From Pseudomonadota bacterium (GTDB taxonomy: Bacteria; Pseudomonadota; Gammaproteobacteria; Burkholderiales; Thiobacillaceae), in the NCBI GenBank assembly GCA_021791235.1, contig JAJYXA010000381.1, positions 1-6,579 of the forward strand: a stretch of 6,579 nucleotides of DNA, in the 5' to 3' direction. Under the pieces are notes generated by a model, which was not told where the DNA came from, did no database searches, and worked only from the letters and a program-made list of their open reading frames with translations. Each line of letters begins with the position of its first letter. Positions within the stretch are counted from its first letter, which is position 1. Below, in pieces: positions 5,295-6,579 of this stretch. Position numbers and translations under genes: made by a program.

Positions 5295-6404
5295 TCAGAT
5301 GATTTCCAGTTCGGCGCGCAAGGCGCCGGCCGCTTTCATCGCCTGCAATATCGCCAGCAGGTCCTGTGGCGTCGCACCGATGGCATTGAGCGCTTTGACC
5401 ACCTCGCCGAGCGACGCGCCCTGTTTCACCATGGCGAGGCCGCCTTTGTCCGAACGGATTTCGATCTGCGCGCGCTCGGCTTGCACCGTCTGTCCCTGGG
5501 TCGAGAAAGGCGACGGCTGGCTGATCACCGGTTCGCTGCTGACGACCACGGTCAGATTGCCATGCGCCACGGCGAATGCGTCCACCGTCACCGCCTGGTT
5601 CATCACGATCGAGCCGGTGCGTGCATTGACGACCACCTTGGCACTGTTCTGCGCCGGCGTCACCTCCAGGCTTTCGATCTGGGAAAGAAAGGTCACGCGC
5701 TCGTCGGCCGGAGCAGGCGCGCGCACCTGTATCAGGCGCCCGTCCACCGCCATGGCGGTGCCTGGCGCGAAGCGGCTGTTGATCGCGTCGACGATGCGGC
5801 GCGTGGTGCTGAAGTCGGTGATGTTGAGCTCGAGGTTGATGTGCCCCCCGTGCCCGAGTTCGGTAGGCACGCCGCGCTCCACCGTGGCGCCGGCGCTGAT
5901 CCGGCCCACGCTCAAGTGATTGACCTGGACGCTGGTGCCGCCGCTGGCCGAACTTGCTCCCACTCCACCCACCAGGATGTTGCCCTGCGCCACCGCGTAG
6001 ATCTGGCCATCTCCGCCCTTGAGCGGCGTCATCAGCAGGGTGCCGCCGCGCAGGCTCTTGGCGTTGCCCATCGACGACACCGTGACATCGATCGTCTGTC
6101 CCGGCCGGGCGAACGCCGGCAGCGCCGAGGTGACCATTACTGCGGCGACGTTCTTCAGCTGCAGGCTGGTGCCCGGAGGCAGGCTGACACCGAGTTGCAT
6201 CAGCATGTTGATCACGCTCTGCACCGTGAACGGCGTCTGCGTCGTCTGGTCGCCGCTGCCGTCCAGACCGACGACCAGGCCGTAGCCGATGAGCTGGTTG
6301 CTGCGCACCCCCTGAATCGACACCAAGTCCTTGATCCGATCGGCCCGGGCGGCACCGGCGAGCAGAAGCAGCAAGACGAGCAGGCAGGTTCTGTATGGTT
6401 TCAT
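5295..6404 (-). CDS. flgI: Flagellar P-ring protein FlgI
   Basis: FlgI is a periplasmic protein, secreted by the Sec route, that assembles into the P ring around the rod in the peptidoglycan layer. The length of 369 residues is normal. A Sec signal peptide is clear: MKPYRTC, a Leu-rich core and cleavage after A-R-A (residue 21), leaving [20 protein letters not shown], a hallmark of the family. Further conserved stretches are [13 protein letters not shown] (43-55), [19 protein letters not shown] (85-103), [19 protein letters not shown] (110-128) and the C-terminal [20 protein letters not shown]. The mature protein has no cysteine. The start ATG (6402-6404) lies 28 bp after the flgH stop with only a purine-rich GAAAGCGAAG as possible ribosome-binding site. 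Confidence 0.98.
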   Translation of the reverse strand: MKPYRTCLLVLLLLLAGAARADRIKDLVSIQGVRSNQLIGYGLVVGLDGSGDQTTQTPFTVQSVINMLMQLGVSLPPGTSLQLKNVAAVMVTSALPAFARPGQTIDVTVSSMGNAKSLRGGTLLMTPLKGGDGQIYAVAQGNILVGGVGASSASGGTSVQVNHLSVGRISAGATVERGVPTELGHGGHINLELNITDFSTTRRIVDAINSRFAPGTAMAVDGRLIQVRAPAPADERVTFLSQIESLEVTPAQNSAKVVVNARTGSIVMNQAVTVDAFAVAHGNLTVVVSSEPVISQPSPFSTQGQTVQAERAQIEIRSDKGGLAMVKQGASLGEVVKALNAIGATPQDLLAILQAMKAAGALRAELEII

Positions 6405-6432
6405 GTTGAGCGCTTCGCTTTCGATTCGGCCG

Positions 6433-6579
6433 TCAGAACGCCAGGAACGACAGGAAGAAGCGCGCCATCCAGCCCATAGTCTGCGCTTCGTCGATATAGC
6501 CGTTGCCGCGGTATTCGAGGCGCGCGTCCGCGACCTGGGTCGACGACACGGTGTTCGCTGATATCGTGGCCGGATTGAC
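6433..6579 (-). CDS. flgH: Flagellar L-ring lipoprotein FlgH, C-terminal part
   Basis: Only the last 48 codons are inside the window; the gene continues to the right. The sequence starts [20 protein letters not shown], goes on with [20 protein letters not shown] and ends FFLSFLAF with TGA at 6433-6435. These are the conserved closing motifs of FlgH, especially the ADAR-EYRG and Y-DEAQ-MGW segments. FlgH forms the L ring in the outer membrane, and its neighbour FlgI forms the P ring. The N-terminal lipoprotein signal cannot be seen here. Spacing to flgI is 28 bp, so the two are almost certainly co-transcribed. Confidence 0.96.
   Translation of the reverse strand, partial: VNPATISANTVSSTQVADARLEYRGNGYIDEAQTMGWMARFFLSFLAF

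Noticed and set aside
5274..6479. 401-codon plus-strand open frame opposite flgI
   Set aside because: It is antisense to a clear flgI. The translation is rich in Arg, His, Asp and Ala with no family motif, as expected for a shadow frame in GC-rich DNA.

Overview
The window is the distal end of a flagellar flg operon. It is written on the minus strand and reads right to left: flgH (last 48 codons only), flgI, flgJ, flgK, flgL, then a small lipoprotein gene joined to flgL. The order flgH-I-J-K-L, the two-domain FlgJ (rod cap plus GH73 glucosaminidase), the L/P-ring genes and the high GC content suggest a motile Gram-negative proteobacterium. The FlgK and FlgL style, with large middle inserts, makes a betaproteobacterium most likely, but the exact taxon cannot be read from the sequence.

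Layout from left to right: 1-59 is the probable end of an unidentified plus-strand gene. 60-385 is a convergent intergenic region with a perfect 22-bp inverted repeat (235-285), two smaller GC-rich hairpins and a 19-bp direct repeat (176-194 and 341-359). 386-877 is the lipoprotein gene, whose GTG start overlaps the flgL stop. 874-2133 is flgL. 2134-2227 is a spacer packed with three stem-loops. 2228-4183 is flgK. 4184-4356 is a 173-bp spacer with a hairpin, a 25-codon ORF that has the best ribosome-binding site in this spacer, and a sigma-28-like promoter. 4357-5244 is flgJ, 5295-6404 is flgI and 6433-6579 is the flgH tail.

How the genes fit together: FlgI (P ring) and FlgH (L ring) form the bushing around the rod. 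FlgJ caps the growing rod and cuts peptidoglycan so the rod can cross the wall. FlgK and FlgL form the two-protein junction between hook and filament and are exported late. The spacers match this split. Spacing is 28 and 50 bp within flgH-I-J, then 173 bp before flgK, where a FliA-type promoter would allow late transcription of flgKL and the lipoprotein.

No undescribed large system is visible. The points most worth a second look are the lipoprotein translationally coupled to flgL, the leader ORF, hairpin and promoter cluster before flgK, the hairpin-filled flgK-flgL spacer, a sequence module shared by FlgK and FlgL, and the repeat-rich intergenic region at the left.
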